Assembly: GCF_900095795.1 (NCBI RefSeq)
Contig: NZ_LT608328.1
Span: forward strand, 1,233,001-1,297,000
Length of the DNA stretch: 64,000 bases
Source of the DNA: Petrimonas mucosa
GTDB lineage: Bacteria; Bacteroidota; Bacteroidia; Bacteroidales; Dysgonomonadaceae
Direction: 5' to 3'
The notes beneath the pieces are model-generated. The model was not told the DNA's origin, did no database searches, and saw only the letters and a list, made by a program, of their open reading frames with translations. The translations under genes were made by a program, and so were the position numbers. Shown piece after piece: positions 15,468 through 24,454 of this stretch (its first letter is position 1; each line of letters begins with the position of its first letter).

Positions 15468-16352
15468 ATGAAAATAGCACTATTTGGAAGCCTTTTTTCC
15501 GGATATACTTCGCAGTCTGAGAATCAACTGATAGATGTCTGTCATGCAGTGACGCGACATCCAGCAGCGCTCTACTTGCCCGAAACCCTGTTCTGTTCAC
15601 TCTCGCGACCAACACAGGACAACATCCGTCCCCTCTGCCTGCTTTTCGACCATCTTCCACCGGTGGATCTGGCACTGAGTGTCGGCGGCGACGGAACTTT
15701 CCTGCGTACGGCAGCTGTTGTGGGTGACTCGGGTATACCTGTCCTGGGTATCAATACCGGCAGGTTGGGCTTTTTAGCCGATGTCAATTTCAGCGACCTG
15801 GATCAGACACTTTGCGAGATTTTTGCGCAGGAGTATATGATAGAGGAGCGCTCCCTGCTCGAAATATCGGTAGGTGAAATATCGGCAGGTGAGCCCGGTC
15901 GGGCCTTGAATGAAGTGGCTATCATGAAACAGGACACCGCATCGATGCTGACCATCCATACCTATATCGATGACGATTTTCTTACCTCATACCAGGCCGA
16001 TGGGCTGGTCATCGCCACGCCGACCGGATCGACAGCCTATTCGCTCAGTGTCGGGGGACCGATACTTGTCCCCAGTTCACCCAGTATTGTGTTGTCGCCC
16101 ATTGCTCCACACAACTTGACGTCGAGACCGCTGGTCATCCAGGACGATGCCCGGATCAGGTTGATGATCGATAGCCGTAGCAACACTTTTCTGGTATCGC
16201 TCGACGGTCAGTCGCAAGTGTGCCATGTCCGCACCGAGATCGAGGTTCAGAAAGCAGACTTTACGCTTAAGGTGGTCAAGCGAAAGGGGCATACCTTTTA
16301 CGAGACTCTGCGCGATAAACTGTTGTGGGGTGTAGATGTAAGGAGAAAGTAA
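15468..16352 (+). CDS. nadK: NAD kinase
   Basis: 294 residues. It phosphorylates NAD to NADP using ATP or polyphosphate. The glycine-rich GGDGTFLRTA near residue 70 carries the catalytic Asp, and NTGRLGFLADV follows. NEVAIMK near 140 and TPTGSTAYSLSVGGPI near 180 form the NAD-binding region. All are in the usual order and spacing. The gene follows the ACT-like gene in the same direction and ends at a terminator hairpin, so the two probably form a small operon. Confidence 0.97.
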   Translation: MKIALFGSLFSGYTSQSENQLIDVCHAVTRHPAALYLPETLFCSLSRPTQDNIRPLCLLFDHLPPVDLALSVGGDGTFLRTAAVVGDSGIPVLGINTGRLGFLADVNFSDLDQTLCEIFAQEYMIEERSLLEISVGEISAGEPGRALNEVAIMKQDTASMLTIHTYIDDDFLTSYQADGLVIATPTGSTAYSLSVGGPILVPSSPSIVLSPIAPHNLTSRPLVIQDDARIRLMIDSRSNTFLVSLDGQSQVCHVRTEIEVQKADFTLKVVKRKGHTFYETLRDKLLWGVDVRRK

Positions 16353-16353
16353 T

Positions 16354-16383
16354 ACCGGAGGAGAATTTTACTCCTCCGGTTTT
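16354..16383 (+). terminator. Terminator of nadK
   Basis: ACCGGAGGAG, a 7-base loop and CTCCTCCGGT, followed by TTT. The hairpin starts just past the nadK stop and also covers the last codons and stop of the convergent 47-residue gene on the minus strand. Confidence 0.65.
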
Positions 16384-16511
16384 GCCTCCTCCTCATACGG
16401 AAGCAGTTTGTCCAGCCAGACGATCAGCAGGTAAAAGATGGCCATGAAGACAAAGATGCCTGCTATTCCAATAGCGGCAATCAACAAGGTGTTTTCTATT
16501 GTCGTTATCAT
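16368..16511 (-). CDS. OadG-like small membrane subunit (47 residues)
   Basis: A 47-residue protein beginning MITTIENTLLIAAIG, with one transmembrane helix at about residues 8-33 (a hydrophobic run ending YLLIVWL) and an acidic tail (PYEEEAKPEE). It starts 12 bases after the second beta-subunit gene. This layout, one helix plus a charged C-terminus beside OadB, matches the small gamma-type subunits of sodium-translocating decarboxylases. It lacks the longer soluble tail of true OadG. Its likely role is to help assemble or stabilise the adjacent beta subunit. It is distinct from the larger lamin-tail/OadG fusion at 19438-20343. Confidence 0.8.
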   Translation of the reverse strand: MITTIENTLLIAAIGIAGIFVFMAIFYLLIVWLDKLLPYEEEAKPEE

Positions 16512-16523
16512 ATGCTTCAGTTT

Positions 16524-17681
16524 TTAAGCGAATAACGGAACCAGTGTGAGAATTATTCCTCCTGCAACAACCGATCCGATCTGACCGCCTACGTTGGCAC
16601 TGATGGCCGGCATGAGCAGATAGTTATACGGGTCCTCCTTTTGTCCCATCTGGTGGATAACACGGGCCGACATGGGAAACGCAGAGATACCGCATGCCCC
16701 GATCATGGGATTGATCTTGTTACCCTCCTTCCGGAAAAGGTTGAGGAATTTGGCAAAGATCACTCCGCCAAAGGTGTCGAAGATAAAAGCAAATAATCCC
16801 AGGGCGATGATCAACAGGGTATCTACCCTGACAAACCGGTCGGAGGTCATGGTGCTGGCAATGGTGATTCCCAGCAGAATGGTGACGAGGCTGGCCAGTT
16901 CGTTCTGGGCAGAGAGCGACAATTTGTTCAAGACCCCACATTCGCGGATCAGGTTGCCAAACATCAGGAATCCGATCAAGGCTAGTGATGAGGGTGCAAT
17001 GATGCCGGCAACGATGGTGACTACGATGGGGAAGGCAATCAGTGCCTTTTTTGAAATCTTCTTGTTGGCATGACCGGTTCCCGTCATCCTGATCAGCCGC
17101 TCCTTGCGGGTGGTCAGCAACCGGATCACCGGCGGCTGGATAATGGGCACCAGCGCCATGTATGAGTAGGCTGCTACCGATATGGGACCCAGCAGGTTGG
17201 GAGCAAACCGGGAGGCAACCACTATGGAGGTTGGACCGTCTGCAGCACCGATAATGCCGATTGAGGCAGCCTCTCTCAGATCGTAGCCCAGGCAGGAGGC
17301 CAGTACCATGGTCATGAAGATACCGAATTGTGCCGCCGCACCGAACAAAAGCAACGAGGGACTTCTGAAGAGTGGCGAGAAATCGATCATCGCCCCGATT
17401 GCGATGAAGATGAGCAAGGGGAATATCTCCGTTGCAATCCCAGCGTTGAAGAAAACATTGAGAACACCTTCCACCGCCTCCCCGGTAGCAGGGTCAAGCT
17501 GTGTGATGGCAGACGATAGAGGAATATTCACCAAAATAGCCCCGAAACCCATCGGCAGAAGCAGCGTGGGTTCATAATTCTTTGCAATGGCCAGGTAGAT
17601 GAGGATTAGTCCGATGGCTATCATAACCAGGTCTTGCCATCTCATTCCTGCGATAGCAGGCATCAATTGTTCAAATCCCAT
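16524..17681 (-). CDS. oadB: Sodium-translocating decarboxylase beta subunit, second copy
   Basis: 385 residues, mostly membrane helices. OadB-type proteins decarboxylate carboxybiotin and pump sodium outward. Residues matching the functional sites of Klebsiella OadB are kept: D148 in GIIGAADGPTS (D203 there), and N324, G328 and S333 in NPMIGACGISAF (N373, G377, S382 there). Around these sites the sequence is more divergent than in the neighbouring copy: ACGISAFPMSAR here against NAGVSAVPDAAR there. It is separated from that copy by 113 bases holding a hairpin. It could be an isoform for another alpha subunit encoded elsewhere or a regulated alternative. Confidence 0.9.
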   Translation of the reverse strand: MGFEQLMPAIAGMRWQDLVMIAIGLILIYLAIAKNYEPTLLLPMGFGAILVNIPLSSAITQLDPATGEAVEGVLNVFFNAGIATEIFPLLIFIAIGAMIDFSPLFRSPSLLLFGAAAQFGIFMTMVLASCLGYDLREAASIGIIGAADGPTSIVVASRFAPNLLGPISVAAYSYMALVPIIQPPVIRLLTTRKERLIRMTGTGHANKKISKKALIAFPIVVTIVAGIIAPSSLALIGFLMFGNLIRECGVLNKLSLSAQNELASLVTILLGITIASTMTSDRFVRVDTLLIIALGLFAFIFDTFGGVIFAKFLNLFRKEGNKINPMIGACGISAFPMSARVIHQMGQKEDPYNYLLMPAISANVGGQIGSVVAGGIILTLVPLFA

Positions 17682-17736
17682 AGTTTAAAGATTTTAATGT
17701 CAAATATTTTGTAGCAGTAGGTCCATTTTGTACAAT

Positions 17737-17764
17737 AAGGGCATTGCCTTGCGGCAACGCCCTT
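17737..17764. terminator. Hairpin between the two beta-subunit genes
   Basis: AAGGGC-A-TTGCC, loop TTGC, GGCAA-C-GCCCTT: a 12-bp stem with one A-C mismatch. On the minus strand, the direction of the genes, it is followed by a weak TTATTG, so it may cause partial termination or protect the upstream message rather than end it. Confidence 0.5.
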
Positions 17765-17794
17765 TTACAGACCACTTGGGTCCGGTGAACGGTA

Positions 17795-18952
17795 TCAATA
17801 GAGGAACCCGAGCATGATACCGGCAGCAACGGCTGAGCCGATTACACCGGCAACATTGGGTCCCATAGCATGCATAAGCAGGTAATTGCTGGGATTGTAT
17901 TCTAGTCCTACCACCTGCGATATCCGTGCTGCATCAGGTACTGCCGATACTCCTGCATTGCCGATAAGCGGATTGATTTTGTTCTCCTTTTTCAGGAAGA
18001 GGTTGAAGAACTTGACAAAGAGAATTCCTGCGCAAGTAGCCACCACAAAGGAGAAAGCACCAATTACAAAAATCTTGATCGATTCTGGACGCAGGAAAGT
18101 GGTAGCCTGGGTGGAGGCACCTACGGTAAGTCCCAACAAGATGGTGATGGTGTCGATCAGCGGACCACGTGCAGTCTCAGCCAGTCGACGGGTTACACCC
18201 GACTCTTTCAACAGGTTGCCAAAGAAGAGCATACCCAGCAGGGGAAGTCCCGAAGGCACCAGGAAAGTGGTCAGTAAAAGACCAATAATGGGAAACAGGA
18301 TCTTCTCCGTCTGCGAAACCACACGTGGGGCCTTCATCTTGATCATGCGTTCCTTCGATGTTGTCAACCATCTCATGAAGGGGGGCTGGATCACCGGAAC
18401 CAGTGCCATATAGGAGTATGCCGATATGGCAACTGCACCCAGCAATTGAGGAGCCAGTTTCGATGTGAGGAAGATGGCCGTTGGACCGTCCGCACCACCG
18501 ATAATACCGATAGAACCTGCCTCATTGGGCGCAAAACCCCAAGCAAGTGCAACGATATAAGCACCGAAGATGCCGAACTGGCAAGCAGCGCCGATCAAGA
18601 ACAGTTTCGGGTTGGCAATCAATGACGAGAAGTCGGTCATCGCGCCGATACCCATGAAAATAATTGGAGGATACCATCCTTTGACAACACCTTGATATAA
18701 AATATTCAGAACCGAACCCTCTTCATAGATTCCGACCTGTAAGCCGGCAGCCTCATTGAAAGGGATGTTCCCGATAAGAATACCAAAACCGATGGGAATT
18801 AACAGCAACGGTTCATATTCTTTTGATATGGCCAGATAAATAAAGATTAAGCCAACCAGAATCATGATGATATGACCGGAGCTGGCGTTTGCCATTCCGG
18901 TATAGTCCCAGAATGTTTTCAGGTTGTCGCTCAAAGACAAAAGTGTATTCAT
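17795..18952 (-). CDS. oadB: Sodium-translocating decarboxylase beta subunit, first copy
   Basis: 385 residues with about nine to eleven membrane helices. Key positions are present: D155 in GIIGGADGPTA and the NPLIGNAGVSAVPDAARI segment towards the C-terminus, with the conserved Asn, Gly and Ser of the carboxybiotin and sodium site. It follows the biotin carrier gene by 11 bases, so it is the canonical beta subunit of the complex with the carboxyltransferase (20355-21917) and the carrier. Substrate is most likely methylmalonyl-CoA, judged from the epimerase gene at the head of the operon. Confidence 0.95.
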   Translation of the reverse strand: MNTLLSLSDNLKTFWDYTGMANASSGHIIMILVGLIFIYLAISKEYEPLLLIPIGFGILIGNIPFNEAAGLQVGIYEEGSVLNILYQGVVKGWYPPIIFMGIGAMTDFSSLIANPKLFLIGAACQFGIFGAYIVALAWGFAPNEAGSIGIIGGADGPTAIFLTSKLAPQLLGAVAISAYSYMALVPVIQPPFMRWLTTSKERMIKMKAPRVVSQTEKILFPIIGLLLTTFLVPSGLPLLGMLFFGNLLKESGVTRRLAETARGPLIDTITILLGLTVGASTQATTFLRPESIKIFVIGAFSFVVATCAGILFVKFFNLFLKKENKINPLIGNAGVSAVPDAARISQVVGLEYNPSNYLLMHAMGPNVAGVIGSAVAAGIMLGFLY

Positions 18953-18963
18953 TTTCTCCTTGT

Positions 18964-19401
18964 TTATTCTATGGTTACTAATTCGGCTCCCTCAAGTACA
19001 GAGTCTCCTTTGTTAACCAAGATCCCTGTGATTTTACCGTTGGCGTTTGCCAGGATGTTGTTCTCCATCTTCATCGCTTCCAGGATCATGATGGTCTGTC
19101 CCTTCTTCACCGTATCTCCTACCTGGCACTTGATATCGAGAATAATACCCGGAAGCGGCGACTGTACAGTATTTTTTCCGGTAGTCTCTTTCGGTCTGGT
19201 CACAAGCGGAGTAGATGCAGTTTGTGGTGTAGGCGTGGTGATGGCCTGTTTCTTGATTTTTGAAAGCGGTTTGCTCTCCTTCTTCTCCAGTTCAACTCTA
19301 TACGGTGTGCCGTTCACTTCAAGTTCAACGACTGAACTGTCCGAACTGTTGATAATCACGCGGTAGGGAGCACCGTTGATTTTATAATTAAATTCTTTCA
19401 T
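18964..19401 (-). CDS. Biotin carrier subunit of the decarboxylase
   Basis: 145 residues. The C-terminal biotinyl domain carries the attachment motif EAMKM with K111 as the biotinylated lysine, preceded by SPLPGIILDI and GDTVKKGQTI. The N-terminal half (about residues 1-80) is a small beta segment with EFNYKINGAPYRV and a flexible Thr/Pro-rich linker, as in MmdC and GcdC subunits. It lies between the OadG fusion and the first beta subunit. Its job is to carry CO2 from the cytoplasmic carboxyltransferase to the membrane subunit. Confidence 0.94.
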   Translation of the reverse strand: MKEFNYKINGAPYRVIINSSDSSVVELEVNGTPYRVELEKKESKPLSKIKKQAITTPTPQTASTPLVTRPKETTGKNTVQSPLPGIILDIKCQVGDTVKKGQTIMILEAMKMENNILANANGKITGILVNKGDSVLEGAELVTIE

Positions 19402-19437
19402 AAGGAATGTTTCTTTCTGAATAAGTGGATTAATGAA

Positions 19438-20343
19438 TTATCTACGGGGATCTTGACGCAAGGTGTAGAGTTTGGAACTCCAGGGTGAGTATTTGCGTTT
19501 CACTTCACTGATGGTAAGGATGGTGCTCTCCACATCGTGAACATCCTGGTTCAACTCATAGATTGCTGCAGATATGGCGGCTAATACTTCACCGGTAAGC
19601 AGGCTTTCACTTCTTACCGCCGACAGGGTTCCGGTGCTGGCCACCCGTTTGTTGGAGATTCTTTTTGCCGTGTTGCCGATTGCCCTGAATATGAGATAGA
19701 GCAGGAGCAATCCCACAAACACCACCAACATGGAGGTCATCGTCATCATAACCCCCCACGGGTCACTTTCACTCAATAGGGTGACTTTGGGGTTCTCTTC
19801 CAGAACTGCATTGTTGCTGCTTGGAGTCACCCTTTCAAGCTGGGCTGCCAAATAGTTTCCATCCTTGTCGTATTTGACGCCATCGGTAGGATAGCCATAT
19901 GTCTTGTCCGTGGGTAATCCGGCCGGGATGACGATCTCGTCGAGCAGTGTCTTGCCGTCGTTCTCGTACAGCGCGATGTAATTATCCTTGGTTGGATCGA
20001 GCTTAAAATTGACATGGAATGTTCCGTTGAACGGTTCATTGTCTGCCCAGAACAAAACATGCTGACGGGGCGGGATTTTTGTGAGGACGTCCCCCCTGGG
20101 AATCGGATATTTCTTTGGATTGTTGGGGTCGTCGGTAAGAAATCTTCCACCCAGATCCTGAGTCTTATAAGTGTTGTTGAATATCTCGATCCATCCGTTT
20201 CGTTGCCCGAAGTCATCCATGTAACCGGTCTGGTTATCCACCATGACTTCATTGATCACCCAGTGTGGATTTTCATCCTTGACGGCGCAACCCACAAGCA
20301 GGATCAATGCAGACAAAAACAACAGTTGTTTAAATTTATTCAT
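19438..20343 (-). CDS. Lipoprotein fusing a lamin-tail domain to an OadG gamma subunit
   Basis: 301 residues. The N-terminus is a lipoprotein signal ending in LLVGC (Cys19). Residues about 26-170 look like a lamin-tail (LTD) domain: INEVMVDN, NGWIEIFN, YPIPRG, HVLFWADN and YIALYENDG. A transmembrane helix at about 197-220 (DPWGVMMTMTSMLVVFVG) begins the OadG part, followed by a basic cytoplasmic tail. LTD would face the periplasm and the tail would reach the carboxyltransferase. It lies 11 bases after mmdA. A double anchor, lipid plus helix, is unusual, and it is not certain that the lipobox is used. The purpose of LTD here is unknown; binding of a surface or partner protein is a guess. Confidence 0.85.
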   Translation of the reverse strand: MNKFKQLLFLSALILLVGCAVKDENPHWVINEVMVDNQTGYMDDFGQRNGWIEIFNNTYKTQDLGGRFLTDDPNNPKKYPIPRGDVLTKIPPRQHVLFWADNEPFNGTFHVNFKLDPTKDNYIALYENDGKTLLDEIVIPAGLPTDKTYGYPTDGVKYDKDGNYLAAQLERVTPSSNNAVLEENPKVTLLSESDPWGVMMTMTSMLVVFVGLLLLYLIFRAIGNTAKRISNKRVASTGTLSAVRSESLLTGEVLAAISAAIYELNQDVHDVESTILTISEVKRKYSPWSSKLYTLRQDPRR

Positions 20344-20354
20344 GCTGTTCTAAA

Positions 20355-21917
20355 TTATAGTGGTAAATTATCGTGTTTTTTGGGAGGATTGATCAACTTC
20401 TTGGTCTGTAGTTGCTGCAATGCCCTGATTACACGGAAACGGGTATTTCTCGGTTCAATTACATCGTCGATATAGCCGTAACGGGCAGCCTCATAGGGGT
20501 TGGTGAAGAGATCGTTGTACTCCTTCTTCTTCTCTTCCACAACGGCCGCCACTTTTTCGGGATCCTTTTCGGCTGCAATCTCCTTGCTGTAAAGTACCTC
20601 TACGGCTCCTTCTGCACCCATTACCGCAATCTCTGCGCTTGGCCATGCGTAGTTGATGTCGCCACGCAGCTGTTTGCAACTCATTACGATGTGTGCTCCT
20701 CCGTAAGATTTGCGCAAGGTAACTGTCACTTTCGGCACGGTAGCCTCTCCGTATGCATAAAGCAGTTTTGCGCCATGGGTGATTACGCCGCCATATTCCT
20801 GTCCGGTACCGGGAAGAAATCCGGGAACGTCAACCAATGAAACGATGGGGATATTGAAGGCGTCGCAGAAACGTACAAACCGGGCTGCTTTCCGTGATGC
20901 ATTGATATCGAGAACGCCTGCCAGGAACTTGGGCTGGTTGGCAACAATACCCACCGATTGGCCGTTGAATCGGGCAAACCCTACGATGATGTTCTTTGCA
21001 TAGTCGGCATGTACTTCGAGGAATTCGCCATGGTCTACAATGGCACCGATCACCTCATACATGTCGTACGGCTTGTTGGCGCTGTCGGGGATAATCTCGT
21101 TCAGGCCATCCTCCAGCCGGTCGATCGGATCGGTGTTCTTGACCGTCGGCGGCTCTTCCAGGTTGTTCTGTGGAATGTAGGACAACAGTTTCTGGATGAT
21201 CTGAATGGCATCCTCTTCGGTTTGAGCGGAGAAATGGGCGACACCCGACTTGGTGGTGTGTACCGAGGCTCCTCCCAATTGTTCCTGGGTAACGTCTTCT
21301 CCGGTAACTGTTTTTACTACCTTGGGACCGGTAAGGAACATGTATGAGGTTCCCTGGGTCATGATATTGAAGTCGGTGAGGGCAGGCGAGTAGACGGCAC
21401 CTCCTGCGCAGGGCCCGAAAATACCGGAAATCTGCGGAATTACACCCGATGCCAGAATGTTGCGTTGAAAAATCTCGGCATATCCGGCCAATGCGTTGAT
21501 CCCTTCCTGGATACGTGCGCCGCCGGAGTCGTTGATCCCGATCACCGGTGCACCCATTTTCATGGCCTGGTCCATCACCTTGCAGATCTTTTTGGCGTGC
21601 ATCTCGGACAATGAACCGCCTGAAACGGTGAAATCCTGTGCGAAAACGTATACCAGACGGCCCTGGATGGTACCATATCCTGTAACAACCCCGTCGCCAA
21701 GGAATTTGTTTTTTTCCATGCCGAAGTTGTGGCAGCGGTGCTCTACGAACATGTCGAACTCTTCAAAACTTCCTTCGTCAAGAAGCATGGCCAGACGTTC
21801 GCGAGCTGTGTATTTACCTTTTAAGTGTTGGGCTTCGATTCTTTTCTCTCCACCACCTAAGCGAGCTTTTTCCCGCAATTGAATAAGCTCTTTAACTTTT
21901 TCGAGTTGGATGCTCAT
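20355..21917 (-). CDS. mmdA: Methylmalonyl-CoA decarboxylase alpha subunit (carboxyltransferase)
   Basis: 520 residues of the biotin-dependent carboxyltransferase family. Two crotonase-like halves are seen. The first has [17 protein letters not shown] and [15 protein letters not shown] near residues 100-137. The second has [42 protein letters not shown] and [12 protein letters not shown], for acyl-CoA and biotin binding. Propionyl-CoA carboxylase beta chains look almost the same. The local carrier, beta and gamma subunits, and the absence of a biotin carboxylase gene, favour the decarboxylase. The enzyme would move CO2 from methylmalonyl-CoA to biotin, releasing propionyl-CoA. Confidence 0.93.
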   Translation of the reverse strand: MSIQLEKVKELIQLREKARLGGGEKRIEAQHLKGKYTARERLAMLLDEGSFEEFDMFVEHRCHNFGMEKNKFLGDGVVTGYGTIQGRLVYVFAQDFTVSGGSLSEMHAKKICKVMDQAMKMGAPVIGINDSGGARIQEGINALAGYAEIFQRNILASGVIPQISGIFGPCAGGAVYSPALTDFNIMTQGTSYMFLTGPKVVKTVTGEDVTQEQLGGASVHTTKSGVAHFSAQTEEDAIQIIQKLLSYIPQNNLEEPPTVKNTDPIDRLEDGLNEIIPDSANKPYDMYEVIGAIVDHGEFLEVHADYAKNIIVGFARFNGQSVGIVANQPKFLAGVLDINASRKAARFVRFCDAFNIPIVSLVDVPGFLPGTGQEYGGVITHGAKLLYAYGEATVPKVTVTLRKSYGGAHIVMSCKQLRGDINYAWPSAEIAVMGAEGAVEVLYSKEIAAEKDPEKVAAVVEEKKKEYNDLFTNPYEAARYGYIDDVIEPRNTRFRVIRALQQLQTKKLINPPKKHDNLPL

Positions 21918-21995
21918 AAGATTATTGTTTGTTGTGAATTAAATTTTGTGTTCAGTTGCTGCATCTGCCGCTTTTGTGCAACAGCGGGTTTACCC

Positions 21996-22403
21996 TTATT
22001 CCGGATGTTCGCACAGTTCAGTCAGGACACTGCCGGTGGATTTTGGGTGTAAAAAGGCGATGTTTAATCCTTCTGCGCCGGCACGGGGTTGTGCATCTAT
22101 CAGGCGTACACCTTTTGCTTCAATCTCCTTAAGGGAATCGCTGAGGTTTTTAGTGGCAAATGCGATGTGATGAATGCCTTCACCTTTTTTTTCGATGAAT
22201 TTGGCAACAGTGCTCTCTTCACTGGTAGGTTCCAGCAGTTCGATTTTTGTTTGACCGATCATGAAAAAGGCTGTTTTTACCTTTTGGTCTTCAACTGTTT
22301 CGATATTGTAGCATTTTAGACCCAAAACTCCCTCGTAATATGGTAGTTGCTCCTCGATGCTTTTAACGGCGATGCCGATGTGTTCGATGTGTGTTAATTC
22401 CAT
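21996..22403 (-). CDS. mce: Methylmalonyl-CoA epimerase
   Basis: 135 residues, the normal size of this VOC-superfamily enzyme. Metal ligands expected of the family are visible: the His in EHIGIAVKS near the start, the His in HHIAFATKN in the middle and the Glu in TELCEH at the end. It interconverts the two epimers of methylmalonyl-CoA, linking the B12-dependent mutase product to the decarboxylase. It is the first gene of the cluster, 78 bases before mmdA, and has a promoter of its own. Confidence 0.95.
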   Translation of the reverse strand: MELTHIEHIGIAVKSIEEQLPYYEGVLGLKCYNIETVEDQKVKTAFFMIGQTKIELLEPTSEESTVAKFIEKKGEGIHHIAFATKNLSDSLKEIEAKGVRLIDAQPRAGAEGLNIAFLHPKSTGSVLTELCEHPE

Positions 22404-22439
22404 ATCAATCTATTAAATATTTGTTTTATTTAAGAAATG

Positions 22440-22471
22440 CAAAGGTAAGGTTTTTAAGTTGTATGATAAAA
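22440..22471 (-). promoter_or_regulatory. Promoter of the decarboxylase cluster
   Basis: The minus strand has TACCTTTG at 22440-22447, with TTTT about 20 bases upstream. The expected start of transcription lies about 30 bases before the mce ATG. Confidence 0.5.
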
Positions 22472-22484
22472 TTTATTTTCACGT

Positions 22485-23468
22485 TTAGATAGATGAGATC
22501 TTGAGAACCTCAAGCAGTTCTGGGCTGATCTCTCGATCCTTTTTAATAGCCCGTTTGAACGGCACATAGTCGATCTCGTTCTCCCGGATACCGATCATTA
22601 CGTTGCGCTGGTTCTCCAGTAACGCCTGGATGGCAGCGACACCCATCCTGCTTGCCAGGATCCGGTCCTGTGCCGTAGGCGATCCGCCCCGTTGCAGGTG
22701 TCCCAATATGGAGACCCGTACATCGTACTGTGGATACTCCTTTTTTACCCTTTCCGCCAGGTTCATGGCTCCGCCGGTCACCTCGCTCTCGGTGACAAGA
22801 ACCATGCTGCTGCTTTTCGACTTGCGGAACCCTTGATTGATGAGCTCCGCCAACTGATCCTTTTCAATGCTTATCTCCGGTATGATTGCCGCTTCGGCGC
22901 CGGAAGCTATTGCACTGTTGAGGGCCAGGTATCCGCAGTTTCGTCCCATTACCTCTACAAAGAAGAGCCGTTCGTGAGAAGTGGCCGTATCGCGGATCTT
23001 GTCCATCGACTCCATGATGGTATTCAGGGCGGTGTCGTAACCGATGGTGGTGTCTGTTCCGTTCAGGTCGTTGTCGATAGTACCCGGCAGTCCAACGATC
23101 GGAATGTTGTATTCGTTGGCAAATACACCTGCACCAGTCAGTGATCCGTCACCACCGATAACCACAAGTGCATCTATTCCATGACGTTGCATGTTTTCGT
23201 AGGCCGTCTTTCTTCCCGCCTCGGTCATGAACTCTTCACAACGGGCAGTTTTCAGTATCGTTCCACCCTTCTGGATGATGTTGCTGACGCTGTTGGTCTT
23301 GAATTCCTCTATTTCGTTGCTTATAAGCCCCTTGTAACCTCTGTAGATGCCAAAAACGCGCATGCCGTTAAAAATTGCAGCGCGAGTCACGGCACGGATG
23401 GCCGCATTCATGCCCGGTGCATCCCCTCCTGATGTGAGCACACCGATGCTTTTTACATTTGAATCCAT
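22485..23468 (-). CDS. pfkA: ATP-dependent 6-phosphofructokinase
   Basis: 327 residues counted from [10 protein letters not shown]. This start at 23468 is preferred over a Met 14 codons upstream because the glycine-rich [17 protein letters not shown] then lies at the usual distance and the promoter at 23518-23549 leaves room for a leader. GGDGSLTGA binds ATP, and [12 protein letters not shown] carries the catalytic Asp. [20 protein letters not shown] and [15 protein letters not shown] complete the fructose-6-phosphate site. Glycolytic role, cytoplasmic. It stands between the decarboxylase cluster and ispH as a single gene. Confidence 0.96.
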   Translation of the reverse strand: MDSNVKSIGVLTSGGDAPGMNAAIRAVTRAAIFNGMRVFGIYRGYKGLISNEIEEFKTNSVSNIIQKGGTILKTARCEEFMTEAGRKTAYENMQRHGIDALVVIGGDGSLTGAGVFANEYNIPIVGLPGTIDNDLNGTDTTIGYDTALNTIMESMDKIRDTATSHERLFFVEVMGRNCGYLALNSAIASGAEAAIIPEISIEKDQLAELINQGFRKSKSSSMVLVTESEVTGGAMNLAERVKKEYPQYDVRVSILGHLQRGGSPTAQDRILASRMGVAAIQALLENQRNVMIGIRENEIDYVPFKRAIKKDREISPELLEVLKISSI

Positions 23469-23517
23469 ATTGAAATTCGTTCGTTTTAAATTGGTTGAAC
23501 CTGAATACAATCGGCTG

Positions 23518-23549
23518 CAAAGGTAGTTTTTTTTTAGGAGGCGTACAAA
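23518..23549 (-). promoter_or_regulatory. Promoter of pfkA
   Basis: The minus strand reads TTTG (23546-23549), exactly 20 bases, TACCTTTG (23518-23525), a full consensus match. Its -33 element is formed by the last bases of the T-run of the ispH terminator. Confidence 0.75.
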
Positions 23550-23577
23550 AAAAAGCTGCTTTAAAAAGCAGCTTTTT
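23546..23577 (-). terminator. Terminator of ispH, overlapping its last codons
   Basis: On the minus strand AAAAAGCTGC, a short A/T loop containing the ispH stop codon, and GCAGCTTTTTTTTG. The hairpin begins inside the coding sequence, so the last residues of IspH (KAAF) are fixed by the terminator stem. Confidence 0.8.
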
Positions 23578-24454
23578 CAACTTCCGTTTCCGGTATCAAT
23601 TCCTTTATCTTTTTGGCGACAGCCTCCATCTGCCACATGGGGGTTGAGGTTGCTCCGCAGATGCCGATGCTGATGTCGTCCCGGATCCATTCCGGGTTGA
23701 TCTGGTCGGGATCATGTATCAGGTAGGAGTTCTCGTTGTGCTTTTTACATTCGGCAAAAAGAACCTTTCCGTTGGAACTCTTTTCTCCTGCGATGAAGAT
23801 TACCAGATCGTGCTTCTTGGCAAACTCATGCATGTTCGGCACACGATTGGATACCTGGCGACAGATGGTGTCGTAGAACTCAAATGTCGCACCCTCTTTC
23901 ATGCGCGATTTGATCAGCTCGCCGATCTCCTGGAATCCGTCGAGTGGCTTGGTCGTCTGAGAGAAGAGGCTGATGTCGCGTGAGAAATCGAGTTTCTCGA
24001 TATCCTCTTTCTTCTCAATTACAATGGCCGTCTCATCTGTCTGTCCCATCAATCCGTTCACTTCGGCATGACCTTTCTTTCCAAAGATCACAATCTGTCC
24101 CTCTTCATCCTGTTTGGTGATGAACTTCTTTTTTATGCGTTTCTGCAGCCCAAGGACGACGGGACAGGAAGCATCGATCAGTTCGATGTTGTTCTCTTTC
24201 GCTATCTGGTAGGTGCTTGGGGGTTCTCCGTGGGCACGAAGCAGTACACGGACATTCTTGAGTTGCTTAAACTCTTCGTGATTGATGGTGATCAGGCCCA
24301 TCTTGGCAAGACGTTCCACCTCCACATTATTGTGAACAATATCGCCCAAACAGTATAGCGTACCGCCTTTCTTCAGTTCCTCCTCTGCCTTGCTGATGGC
24401 TTTGGCCACACCAAAACAGCACCCGGACTGCTTGTCGATTTCAATTTTACTCAT
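23561..24454 (-). CDS. ispH: 4-hydroxy-3-methylbut-2-enyl diphosphate reductase
   Basis: 297 residues. IspH makes isopentenyl and dimethylallyl diphosphate in the last step of the non-mevalonate pathway, using an iron-sulfur cluster. The three cluster cysteines are visible in GCCFGVAKA near residue 12, IDASCPVV near 95 and [12 protein letters not shown] near 200. RAHGEPPS and GQTDETAI lie in between. The later [10 protein letters not shown] replaces the TAGASTP seen in E. coli. The enzyme needs electrons from ferredoxin or flavodoxin. It overlaps the end of cmk by 8 bases, so the two are translationally coupled. Confidence 0.96.
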   Translation of the reverse strand: MSKIEIDKQSGCCFGVAKAISKAEEELKKGGTLYCLGDIVHNNVEVERLAKMGLITINHEEFKQLKNVRVLLRAHGEPPSTYQIAKENNIELIDASCPVVLGLQKRIKKKFITKQDEEGQIVIFGKKGHAEVNGLMGQTDETAIVIEKKEDIEKLDFSRDISLFSQTTKPLDGFQEIGELIKSRMKEGATFEFYDTICRQVSNRVPNMHEFAKKHDLVIFIAGEKSSNGKVLFAECKKHNENSYLIHDPDQINPEWIRDDISIGICGATSTPMWQMEAVAKKIKELIPETEVEKAAF

